Assembly (NCBI GenBank): GCA_030637025.1
Contig: DAOVVV010000011.1
Coordinates: forward strand, 1 to 63,701
Direction: 5' to 3'
DNA: 63,701 nt
From: JAGLHV01 sp023143305 [NCBI: Clostridia bacterium]
Lineage (GTDB): Bacteria; CBDUZB01; JAGLHV01
Positions 8,815 through 18,000 of the stretch are shown here, one piece after another (within the stretch, counting starts at the first letter, position 1; the number at the start of each line of letters is the position of its first letter). A model generated the notes under the pieces. It did not search any database, was not told where the DNA came from, and saw only the letters and a program-made list of their open reading frames with translations. A program made the position numbers and the translations under genes.

Positions 8815-11250
8815 CTATTTTGATAATCGGCGATTATTTAAAACTATAAGGCGTTGTTGAGCCGGTCTAAAATTAGTATCTATTTCCAATGTTTTTACAT
8901 ACTGTTCAATAGCCTTACCGTAATAACCGGTAGATTCATAATTAAGTCCTAAATTGAAATAAGCAAATATAAAAGCCGGGTCTGTTTGAATCGCTTTTTT
9001 GAATTCGGCAATGGCTTTTTCATAACTTCCCCGCTGCCACCAGATAGTTCCTATTATATTATATCGTTCGGCATTTTGAGGGTTTTTTGGGTTTATTTTT
9101 ATTTCCTGATGCATTTTAGCAATTTCTATATTTTGTTTTAGGATAGCTTTTGTTACATAAGCAAACTCAAGAGGCAGAGTTTTTTTAAATACTCTAAGTG
9201 ATTTTTCGTATTCGCCGGCATTAAGAAGGGCTGTTCCCCAGTTAAAATGATAGATGGAATTATCAGGTTTTATTAATGCTGCTTTTTTAAATTCACCGGC
9301 AGATTGGAAATAATCTTTTTTGTGGTAGTAAATGTAGCCTAAAATATTATGTAAACCATCATTTTCAGGATAGAGTTTTAGTATATTTTTGTATTTTGTA
9401 ACGAGATTTGCAAAATCCTTCTTTTTCTTTTTCTGGGTGTGGCCTTGAGTATTTTTATCAATTTTGTAGACAAGAAGATTCCCGATATGTGTTTCGGGTT
9501 TAAAATTATGGGTGGTTGAGGAATAAAAGAGATGGTCATAATCGGATGAGTTGTTTATTCCCACGGAGGCAATAAGATATTCTACTTTGTTTTCTTTTAT
9601 TGATTGCTCAAAACTTTTTATCCAGGGGGCACACTTGGGGTCATAACTAACAACTTTTCTATCAGACCAGAGCCAGAGCTCGTTTCCTCCCATTATTACA
9701 GTAGATGAAGGAGTATTTTCTTTTAACCATTTTCCTGCTTTCATCCAGATGGATTTGTTGCGCAGGGGAAGATTATGCTTAATTAAATTTTCTGAAGTAA
9801 TCGCGGCCGGTAAGACAAAAATTAAAATCAAAGCAGCAGATATTAAATAACGCATATAACAGATAATATATTTTTCGCTTTTTGTTTTGATAGAGCTGTT
9901 AGAGGGTATTGAGTTTTTTGAATTAGTTTCATTTTGGTCAATTATCCATTGAATTCCTTTTATTAAAAAATAAAAGGTAAAAGGTATCAGAGGAACCAGA
10001 TATCGATGTTGGCGATAAGTAAAGCAGAGATGTAAGGCTAAGTAAAAAAAGGGGTAGAGAATAATTATATCGATATTACTTAGATACCGGAAAGATAGAA
10101 GAGGTTTAGCAGGGTGTATTTTATTACCTTTTAAATGACTCCAAATGCCCAGAATAAGGAGTAAAGAAGTTATTGAATAGAATAAAAATATTATAATTTG
10201 ATAAGTTTTAATTTTTTCCAGCCAGGGTATGCTGTAGTGATATTCAAAAGGGAAAAGGGGATTGATAATTCCCATCCCTTTTTTAAAATAGAATTTAAGA
10301 TTAAGTAAAATACGTTTGGTTAATAAACGCGGGGTTATTTTAGAGGCAAAAGGGTCTGCTGCCCAAACTGAAAAGATTTGGGATACATAATTTTCCCCGG
10401 AAGTAGATGCATTACGGGAAACATGAATATCCCGATAAATCCAGGGTATAACTAAGATGATAAAAATAAAAGATATGGTCAAAGCTTTCTTTATATTTTC
10501 AAGGCAGAAAAAAGATTTGGTTTTTTTGTATCCGTTAAAAAAAAGATAAACCAGGCCCGTAGGTAGCAGAACAATACCATCTCCCCGGGTGAAAAAAGCA
10601 AGTGCCATCAAAAGAGAGGTGAAAAAAGCCCAAATTAAAAAATTAAATATTTTACCCTTTTCAAATTTTTTGTCTGCGAAATGGCGAAGAAAAATAAGTG
10701 CCCAGATTGTTATACACAAAGCCGGAATATGGCTCATTACCTCTGTGGAATATATCAGGAAAGTCGGATTGATTATTATTAGCAAAAATAAAATAGAAAA
10801 GAAAATAAAAGGCAAAGTCTTAGATTGAGCTTTTTTGTTATGGGATAAATCATTACTTATGCCGGGGTCAATTTCAAAAGGTATTTGTTTTTTATTTTTT
10901 AATACAAGCATAAAAGGTTTAAAGAAGAAATATATACCAATTAGTGTAACGACGGCAAGAAGGATTGATAAACATTTCCAGGCTAAAACATTTTCCGGAA
11001 AAAGAAGAACCCAGGGGATAAGCATAACAGGATAGAAAAAAGGATATTTAGTGTGATCCGGATTTCCACATTGGGAGATATCGCGATAACCTTGTCCGCT
11101 GGAAATAGCTTTGGCCAGTGTAACATATTCCCCACAATCAGGATGATAAAGAAATTCCGGATTGAGTCGCAGGATTGCCAATCCAATAAATAGAAAAATA
11201 AAAATTATAAATATAACCCTGAATTTTATAAATGTATTTTTATAAGTCAT
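8815..11250 (-). CDS. GT-C (PMT/ArnT-like) membrane glycosyltransferase with C-terminal TPRs
   Basis: 811 aa from ATG 11250, which has AAAGGAA seven bases upstream; the frame continues to a TTG at 11295 that lacks a good site. The N-terminal 460 residues or so have about 10-11 membrane segments. A first periplasmic loop carries HPDCGEYVTLAKA, whose acidic residues are typical of GT-C enzymes that use polyprenyl-phosphate sugars. A soluble loop (about 500-590) follows, then TPR repeats at about 600-805 (HNILGYIYYHKKDYFQSAGEF, YFNLGLNYESTGYYGKAIEQY). Probable role: transfer of a lipid-linked sugar outside the inner membrane, possibly to the neighbouring secreted proteins. Substrate unknown. Confidence 0.75.
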   Translation of the reverse strand: MTYKNTFIKFRVIFIIFIFLFIGLAILRLNPEFLYHPDCGEYVTLAKAISSGQGYRDISQCGNPDHTKYPFFYPVMLIPWVLLFPENVLAWKCLSILLAVVTLIGIYFFFKPFMLVLKNKKQIPFEIDPGISNDLSHNKKAQSKTLPFIFFSILFLLIIINPTFLIYSTEVMSHIPALCITIWALIFLRHFADKKFEKGKIFNFLIWAFFTSLLMALAFFTRGDGIVLLPTGLVYLFFNGYKKTKSFFCLENIKKALTISFIFIILVIPWIYRDIHVSRNASTSGENYVSQIFSVWAADPFASKITPRLLTKRILLNLKFYFKKGMGIINPLFPFEYHYSIPWLEKIKTYQIIIFLFYSITSLLLILGIWSHLKGNKIHPAKPLLSFRYLSNIDIIILYPFFYLALHLCFTYRQHRYLVPLIPFTFYFLIKGIQWIIDQNETNSKNSIPSNSSIKTKSEKYIICYMRYLISAALILIFVLPAAITSENLIKHNLPLRNKSIWMKAGKWLKENTPSSTVIMGGNELWLWSDRKVVSYDPKCAPWIKSFEQSIKENKVEYLIASVGINNSSDYDHLFYSSTTHNFKPETHIGNLLVYKIDKNTQGHTQKKKKKDFANLVTKYKNILKLYPENDGLHNILGYIYYHKKDYFQSAGEFKKAALIKPDNSIYHFNWGTALLNAGEYEKSLRVFKKTLPLEFAYVTKAILKQNIEIAKMHQEIKINPKNPQNAERYNIIGTIWWQRGSYEKAIAEFKKAIQTDPAFIFAYFNLGLNYESTGYYGKAIEQYVKTLEIDTNFRPAQQRLIVLNNRRLSK

Positions 11251-11374
11251 CTTAATTCCTTTTATAAAAGAGCTTTGTTTAAAGTGGATTAACAATTATA
11301 TTAAATATCCAGGTTTTTTTCAAAGATATTTTCATATTTGTTTAATAGTAACATCTTTAGTTTTTTATTTATGG

Positions 11375-11775
11375 CTACTCTTCAGCAGTTATAGTTACAG
11401 TTATTGTTTGTTGTGTAGTTAAGCTTGTACTTGTAGGTGATTCAAACCTGAACCATAAATATCTATCTTCACTGGGATGCACATTATATCCTTTAGCTTC
11501 TTTCCCTACGTCATCTTTAACAAAATCTCCGCTGGTGCATACTCCGGAGGTGGTTCCTATAGCATCGGAAAAACTTTCCCCAATATCAAAATGTCTGCTT
11601 TGTGCCGTATCTAGTGACACATGTTCAACCAGCAGGGACTGCCAGCTGTAAGGAATATCGTTCGTTAACATTTCCATTGTTAGTAACGGTTAAAGAGCTG
11701 ATAGCAGTAGTGGTACTTTATTTAATTACCGTTACAAAATTATAATTGGAAGAATTTACCGAAACACTTAATGCA
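11375..11775 (-). pseudogene. Truncated, frameshifted YDFG module remnant
   Basis: The open part (11375-11677) reads HFDIGESFSDAIGTT...YLWFRFESPTSTSLTTQQTITVTITAEE, the second half of the module. Upstream, 11640-11775 reads SNYNFVTVIK, a stop, then LTVTNNGNVNERYSL, AVPAG, another stop and TCVT, the first half in another frame with two stops. About 19 residues (the APGAEEFRMCGNF segment) are missing at the junction. No upstream domain remains, so this is a dead module fragment. Confidence 0.85.
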
Positions 11776-11803
11776 ATTCCGGTTTTTGTTTGGGACGAAT
11801 AAT

Positions 11804-13510
11804 TCAATGTTGGGGGTAAATTTTCTTTAATTTCTTTTCAATTTCAGCAATTGTTTGCTCTAATGCTGATATTTTCTGCTGTTGTTGTTTTACCACCTCT
11901 AATAAATAGACAGAGATTAGGTCGTACTCAACAGCAACAGGTCTTCCTTTTTTGTCGTAATTTACCAATTCCGGTATTACCTCGTTTACTTCTTCTGCTA
12001 TTAATCCTATATCCTCTTCGTCCGTTTTCTTCCACTTGAATCTTACCGGCCTTAATTTAAATACATCTTCTGAATTGATTTCCAAATCTCTTATATCTTT
12101 TTTGTACCTTAGACTTGAACCGAGGTAGCTTAGTTCCCCTGTTGTAGTATTTATTTCCAGGCTCGCCTGATTGGTTGCAGGTAGATTGTTAATATATATC
12201 CCGTTAGTGGCATTCACATGCAGTGTTCCTGATGGATTATTCGTTCCAATACCGACATAGCCATTAGTTGAAACAACCAATCCATAACCAGTAGTTGTGT
12301 GGCTGGCTATAAATACCGCCGAATTTGTAGAATCTGATACAACATGCAATTTGGCTCCAACAGTCGTTGTTCCGACACCGACATTGCCACCGTTATGAGC
12401 AAGGATAACATTACCGGCATTAGGCCATCCATTTCCACCGTAGAGATACAAGTTTCCACCAATATCCAGATTTCCATTAGCGGCAGTAATTTTTAAGTCA
12501 TTACCAGGGCTTTCTATCCAAGGACTCTCTACTCCTATGGTGCATATTCCCTTGAAGAGGACATCCCCGGAAATAAATAACTTTGAGCTCCCGCCGGTAT
12601 ACGGAGTCATTCCTATGCCGACTTCATTCTGGAAAAAATGTGTCCCTCCATTTGAATATATACTATACCGTGTGGGATCGGCATGACTAATTTGTAGAGC
12701 ACTAGTTATACTTGAGTCGCTGGCATGTGCATATAATGCCGCGGTGGTTCCTTTACATGCCTGCACAGTGGTGTAGGTATCTTTAATTTCCAATGGAGTT
12801 ACTGGACTATCTGTCCCGATGCCGACATTACCATCGAAATAATGTTGAAATGCATCTGCATATAGTCCATATCCCCCTAAAGCATAATTTTCAACATGCA
12901 AAGTTTTATCTATAGATAAATGACTGGACTCTACATATAATGCCGCATTATTGCCATCTAAAACCTTTACATTTTTATAATCAGAAGGGCCCCCTCGGAT
13001 ATCTAATGCAACCCCTGGATTATTTGTCCCGATGCCGACACAGCCGTTCGTTGAAACAACCAATCCGTAACCGTTAGTTGTGTGGCTGGCTATAAATACC
13101 GCCGAATCTGTAGAATCTGATTCAACATGCAACTTGGCTCCAGTATTCGTCGTTCCTATGCCGACATTGCCGTCAACAATTAAGTCTTCAGACGTGGTGC
13201 ATTCTGCACCTGCTGAATCTAATCTTAATCCACCTTTAATTACCACGTTTCCATCGGAATCGATATGGGAGACTACAGAATCTACCGAATCCCTGACTTC
13301 AAATGTCGTTGAACCATCGTTTGTGCTCAATTTGTTTTCAATATCACCGGCAAATCCGGGCGATTGAGAAAAACCCAAAATCAAGACCCCAAGCATCCAT
13401 ATTCGGCTTAAATGTATCCAAAAACTACACCGATTATGGTTTGACAAAATTGGAACTCCTTTTTTGCTTCCTACTAATTTAATCCATACTGTAGTAATTC
13501 TCTTTACCAT
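11804..13510 (-). CDS. Secreted tail-spike-like protein with S74 intramolecular chaperone domain
   Basis: 568 aa. The ATG follows AAGGAGGAC. A membrane or signal segment lies at about 30-52. The middle is a fibrous region with six VGIGT-type repeats (GNVGIGTTNTGAKLHVESDS and relatives) common in trimeric tail-fibre and adhesin shafts. The C-terminal 100 residues or so (about 465-555) fit peptidase S74: SSLRYKKDIRDL carries the Ser/Lys region, followed by VRFKWKKTDEEDIGLIAEEV and a coiled coil (QQQQKISALEQTIAEIEKK). S74 domains trimerise the fibre and cut themselves off. There are no phage structural genes nearby, so it looks like a cellular surface fibre. Confidence 0.85.
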   Translation of the reverse strand: MVKRITTVWIKLVGSKKGVPILSNHNRCSFWIHLSRIWMLGVLILGFSQSPGFAGDIENKLSTNDGSTTFEVRDSVDSVVSHIDSDGNVVIKGGLRLDSAGAECTTSEDLIVDGNVGIGTTNTGAKLHVESDSTDSAVFIASHTTNGYGLVVSTNGCVGIGTNNPGVALDIRGGPSDYKNVKVLDGNNAALYVESSHLSIDKTLHVENYALGGYGLYADAFQHYFDGNVGIGTDSPVTPLEIKDTYTTVQACKGTTAALYAHASDSSITSALQISHADPTRYSIYSNGGTHFFQNEVGIGMTPYTGGSSKLFISGDVLFKGICTIGVESPWIESPGNDLKITAANGNLDIGGNLYLYGGNGWPNAGNVILAHNGGNVGVGTTTVGAKLHVVSDSTNSAVFIASHTTTGYGLVVSTNGYVGIGTNNPSGTLHVNATNGIYINNLPATNQASLEINTTTGELSYLGSSLRYKKDIRDLEINSEDVFKLRPVRFKWKKTDEEDIGLIAEEVNEVIPELVNYDKKGRPVAVEYDLISVYLLEVVKQQQQKISALEQTIAEIEKKLKKIYPQH

Positions 13511-13548
13511 TTTCTTTGTCCTCCTTTAAGGGTAATACAAAACTTTGT

Positions 13549-14000
13549 TTATGGCTGCTGTTCAGCCGTTATAGTTACTGTGATTGTTTGTTGTGTAGTT
13601 AAGTTTGTACTTGTTGGTGATTCAAACCTGAACCATAGATATCTCTCTTCACTGGGCGGCACATTATATCCCTTAGCCGCTTCCCCTTCGTTGTCTTTGG
13701 CAAAATCCGCATTGGAACATACGCTTTGTGCGGTTCCTATAGCATCGGAAGAAGATACGGCAATAACAAAATGACTTGCTTGTGCCGTAGCCGTCTGGAA
13801 ATTACCGCACATGCGGAATTCTTCTGCCCCGGGTGCAGTATCAGTGACGCAGGTCCAGCCGGCAGGAGAAGCAAGATTTAGTGAATATCGTTCGTTGACA
13901 TTTCCGTCATTAGTGACAGTTGTAGAACTGGCAGCTACATTTGTACTATTTTTTAGAACTACGCCAAAATCATATCCGGAAGAAGAGATGCTTATACTAA
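13549..14000 (-). repeat. YDFG module DNA copy D
   Basis: About 450 bp, closest to copy E at 14627-15080. The pair shares a distinctive ASHFVIAVSSSDAIG variant, so these two form a subgroup. Confidence 0.8.
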
Positions 14001-14583
14001 TGATGGTGCCAAATATCCAGTTGGAATTGTTATTTCCTGAATTTGTAGAATTAGAGCAAGTTACAGTATTATAAAGAGCATCGGAATCTTTTACATCTAC
14101 ATAATCTACTGTTTGGTTCCCGTTGGGGAAGGATATATACCATTTTTGGGTATCAACAGAAGATCTTAAGTTAATAAGATTTCCGGTTGCACCGTTTAAT
14201 GTAAAAAGATTAGTTACTGTCTGGGTTGAACCGGTTGTAAAATATATTGTTTTCCCTGCTGTTTGGCAAACAAGATTATAAAAAGTAGTGTTGCCGAGGA
14301 GAGTAGATGCGGTTGTATTATTCTCAAAGGTTACTGTTGATGTTCCTGCATTAAAGGTGCCTTGATTTTCCCAGTTTCCAGAAAGAAAAAGTTGGGACTG
14401 AAAACAATTTATTGCACCACTATTGATTTTTATACTGCCACTGTTTCCTGCAATACTGAGTTCAGTGTTATTATTGAAAGTTACGGTTGCTCCATTGATT
14501 TCAAAATTAGCATAAAGTGGACGCACAAAAAACAAGAAAACGATAAAAATTAAATATTTTAGCTTTTTTTCGAAATCTATCAT
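13549..14583 (-). CDS. Secreted beta-strand-repeat protein with C-terminal YDFG module
   Basis: 344 aa from ATG 14583 (AAGGTG six bases upstream); a GTG three codons earlier at 14592 is possible. After a signal peptide (about 1-26) come Asn/Thr/Gly-rich short strands (NGATVTFNNNTELSIAGNSG, FNAGTSTVTFENN, about 27-190), like the beta-solenoid parts of filamentous adhesins. The YDFG module fills about 195-344 with all three cysteines. Its module is closest to that of the next upstream gene (1800 aa); both read ASHFVIAVSSSDAIGTAQSVC. Likely a cell-surface protein; ligand unknown. Confidence 0.8.
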   Translation of the reverse strand: MIDFEKKLKYLIFIVFLFFVRPLYANFEINGATVTFNNNTELSIAGNSGSIKINSGAINCFQSQLFLSGNWENQGTFNAGTSTVTFENNTTASTLLGNTTFYNLVCQTAGKTIYFTTGSTQTVTNLFTLNGATGNLINLRSSVDTQKWYISFPNGNQTVDYVDVKDSDALYNTVTCSNSTNSGNNNSNWIFGTIISISISSSGYDFGVVLKNSTNVAASSTTVTNDGNVNERYSLNLASPAGWTCVTDTAPGAEEFRMCGNFQTATAQASHFVIAVSSSDAIGTAQSVCSNADFAKDNEGEAAKGYNVPPSEERYLWFRFESPTSTNLTTQQTITVTITAEQQP

Positions 14584-14626
14584 TTTTTTCACCTTTTCAC
14601 CCGGGGGTTATCAGCAACATTTCTGT

Positions 14627-15080
14627 CTACGGCTGCTGTTCTGCCGTTATAGTTACAGTTATTGTTTGCTGTGTTTTCTGTGTAGTGCTGCTCGGTGATT
14701 CAAACCTGAACCATAAATATCTATCTTCACTGGGCGGCACATTATATCCTTTAGCTGCTTCCCCTTCGTTGTCTTTGGCAAAATCCGCAATGGAACATAC
14801 GCTTTGTGCTGTTCCTATAGCATCGGAAGAAGATACGGCAATAACAAAATGACTTGCTTGTGCGGTAGCCGTCTGAAAATTACCGCACATACGGAATTCT
14901 TCTGCCCCGGGGACAGTATCAGTGACACATGTCCAGCCGGCAGGAGAAGCAAGGTTTAGTGAGTATCGTTCGTTGACATTTCCGTTATTAGTAACGGTAA
15001 TGGAGCTGGTAGCAACGTTGGTACTGTTTTTCAGCACTGTGCCAAAATCGTATCCGGAAGAAGAGATACTTATACTAATA
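14627..15080 (-). repeat. YDFG module DNA copy E
   Basis: About 450 bp at the 3' end of the 1800-aa gene; paired with copy D. Confidence 0.8.
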
Positions 15081-18000
15081 GTCGAACCGGAATCTTCATA
15101 TTTTATTATCTTGGCTTCAGAAGGGATAGCATTAGCTAAAACATAGAGTAGATAATAACCCTGAGGCAAATCAGCAGGGGTGGTAAAAGATATTTGGGTA
15201 TCGGCATTTGCCCATTCACCATTGGTCATCGGGTATACGCTGGTAGAAACATCTATGAAATAACCGGATGGACAGGTAAAATTATAATTACCGGAATTCA
15301 TAAATTGCAGATAAACTCTGGGATAATTTGTCGGTGAATTCATTTGACAGTATGATCCACCTGTGGCTTGCGAATAGGCTTTAAATCTTGTACCTGTAAG
15401 ATCATAGGAAGTATTGGGATTGACTTGTTGAGGATAAGTAGAAATGCTGGGCTGCATAATAGATGCATACGTTGTATAATCGTATTCGGTATATAAAGCA
15501 GATTCGCAAGAATCAAGGGCTCCGCTGCTATTTTCTCCTCCCGCTATCAAAATTTTGCCGTTGGGAAGCAAAGTGGCGGTATGATTTTTTCTTGATGTAT
15601 TTAAGGAAGCAGTTGTAGACCAACTACCGGAAGCAGGATCATAAAGTTCACAGTTAGATAAATAATTAGTCCCATCAGTACCTCCGCTGACCAGAACCTT
15701 ACCGCTGGGGAGTAAAAGAGCAAAATGCTCATAGATAGCCGTATTTAATGAACCGGTAGTAGACCAGGTGGCAGTAGTTGGATTGTATAATTCACACACA
15801 GCACTGGCGGCACTATTAATGATTCCACCGGTTACTAAAACTTTGTTGTTAGGTAGTAAAGTGGCAGTGTGGGATTTTTTTGTAGTACTCATTGAACCGG
15901 TAGTAGACCAGGTTGTTGCTGAAGGATTGTATAGTTCACAGGTAGAAAGAGAGCTACTACCGTTATCACCTCCGGTTATTAAAACCTGACCGTTAGCCAG
16001 CAGGGTGGTTGTATGTGTATCTCTTAATCCACTTAATGAACCGGTAGTAGACCAGGTTGTTGCCGAAGGATTGTATAATTCACAGGTAGAGAGAGGTCCG
16101 GAGCCGTTATTTCCGCCGGAAACCAGAACCTTGCCGTCACCAAGCAAGGCAGCTGAATGAGTATATCGGTTTGAATTCATTGAGCCGGTAGTAGACCATG
16201 TACCTGCTGAAAAATCGTAAAGTTCACACGTAGAAAAATAGTTTGTACCATCATATCCACCGGACACCAGAACCTTGCCGTTGGCCAGTAAAATAGGCAG
16301 ATGTTGACTTCTTGTTGTATTCATTGAATTTGTCGTTGACCAGGTTCCTGCAGAGGGATCGTAAAGTTCGCAGGTAGAAAAATAACTTGTTCCGTCGTTT
16401 CCGCCGGTTACCAGGACTTTTCCGTTGGGAATCAGGGTAGCTGTATGCATAAATCTTTCGGTGTTGAGAGAATTACTGGTTGACCAGGCGGCTGATGAAG
16501 GGTCGTACAATTCACATGAGGAATGGCGAACGCTATCATTATATCCGCCCACAGTTAGTACTTGATTGTTGGGAAGAGAGATGGTTGAATGATAATATCT
16601 TGCTACGGACATCGCATCTGTGGTGGACCAGGTACCGCCGGAGGGGGTATATAGCTCACAGGTAGAATGGGGGGTAGCACCCATCCAATCGGTATCGTGT
16701 CCGCCGCTGACTAATAATTTCCCGTTAGGAAGTAAGGTGGCGGTATGAGCACGCCGTTTAGCGGACATTGGTGATGTGGTAGACCAGGTACCGGTAGAAG
16801 GATCGTATAATTGACAGGTAACGACACTGCCCCCAAACAGACCGAGATATCCCCCAGCAGCCAGGACTAATCCGTTGGGAAGCAGGGTTGTCGTGTGCTC
16901 AAGTTTTCCCTGTGACATAGAATTAGTGGTAGTCCATGTTCCTAAAGCAGGGTCGTATATTTCGCAAGTAGATAAAAAGGTGGTAGACTGGCTAATATAT
17001 CCGCCGGTTACTAAAACTTTTCCGTTGGGAAGTATGTTTGAATTTTGACCCATTCTCTGAGTGGACATAGAATTGGTAGTAGACCATGTGCCCAGGGACG
17101 GATCGTATATTTCGCAGGTGGAAACGGTTTGATTTGTACCCATGTTCCAACCACCCGCCACTAAAAGTTTTCCGTTGGGAAGTAAAGTGGGCATATGGGT
17201 ACATCTTACTGCGGACATAGGATTGGTAGTAGCCCATGTGCCCAGGGAGGGATTATATAATTCAGCAGTGGATAAAGAGGCACTGCCATCTATTCCGCCG
17301 GTTACTAAAACTTTTCCGTTGGGAAGTAATACGGCTATATGTTCTTCCCGGGTAGTAGACATAGAACCGGTCGTGCTCCAGGTACCCATAGAGGGGTCAT
17401 ACAGCTCGCAGGTAGAGAGAACTGCAGCGGCATTATTGCGTCCCCCGGTAACCAATATTTTTCCATTAGGGAGCAGGGTGGTAGTGAGATAGTCTCTTGT
17501 ACTACTCATTGTACTATCTGTAGGTTGTTTCCATACAGGGTCGACTAAAATAGGAAACTTAAGTCTGTCAAAATTAAAGCAAAGGTGTAAAATGGCTGAA
17601 GGTTGTATATTACCAAACATATCTTTTACATTAGGTAGTTTTTTAAGAATAAAAAAACCTTTTCGTTTCTGTCCACAGATATCAATAATTTCCGGTCTAC
17701 TCAAAATTAAAGTAAGATTACCTTTTTTATCCAATATTTGCAGATTCCCTTCTTTGCCTAGGAAGAAAGAATTTGCTTTTCCCTTAAGTGATAATTGGTA
17801 ACTGAAACTTATTTCCTTATCCGAAAGGGTGGGTTTTATTTTTTCAACCGGATAGACGGTTTTCTCTACAGGGGGCGAGTGTATAAAGAGCATTTCCTCT
17901 ATTCCCTGTGCAGTGGCTAAATAAAGCACATCTGTTCCGGGATAGGCAGAATGATAGCTGATGATACCGGCTTCTACTTGGGTTTTGACGGATAAACAAT

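Noticed and set aside
15520-17500. Regularly spaced DNA repeats that could suggest a CRISPR array
   Set aside because: The units are coding kelch repeats of about 140-156 bp in an open frame, with no short identical repeats and unique spacers.
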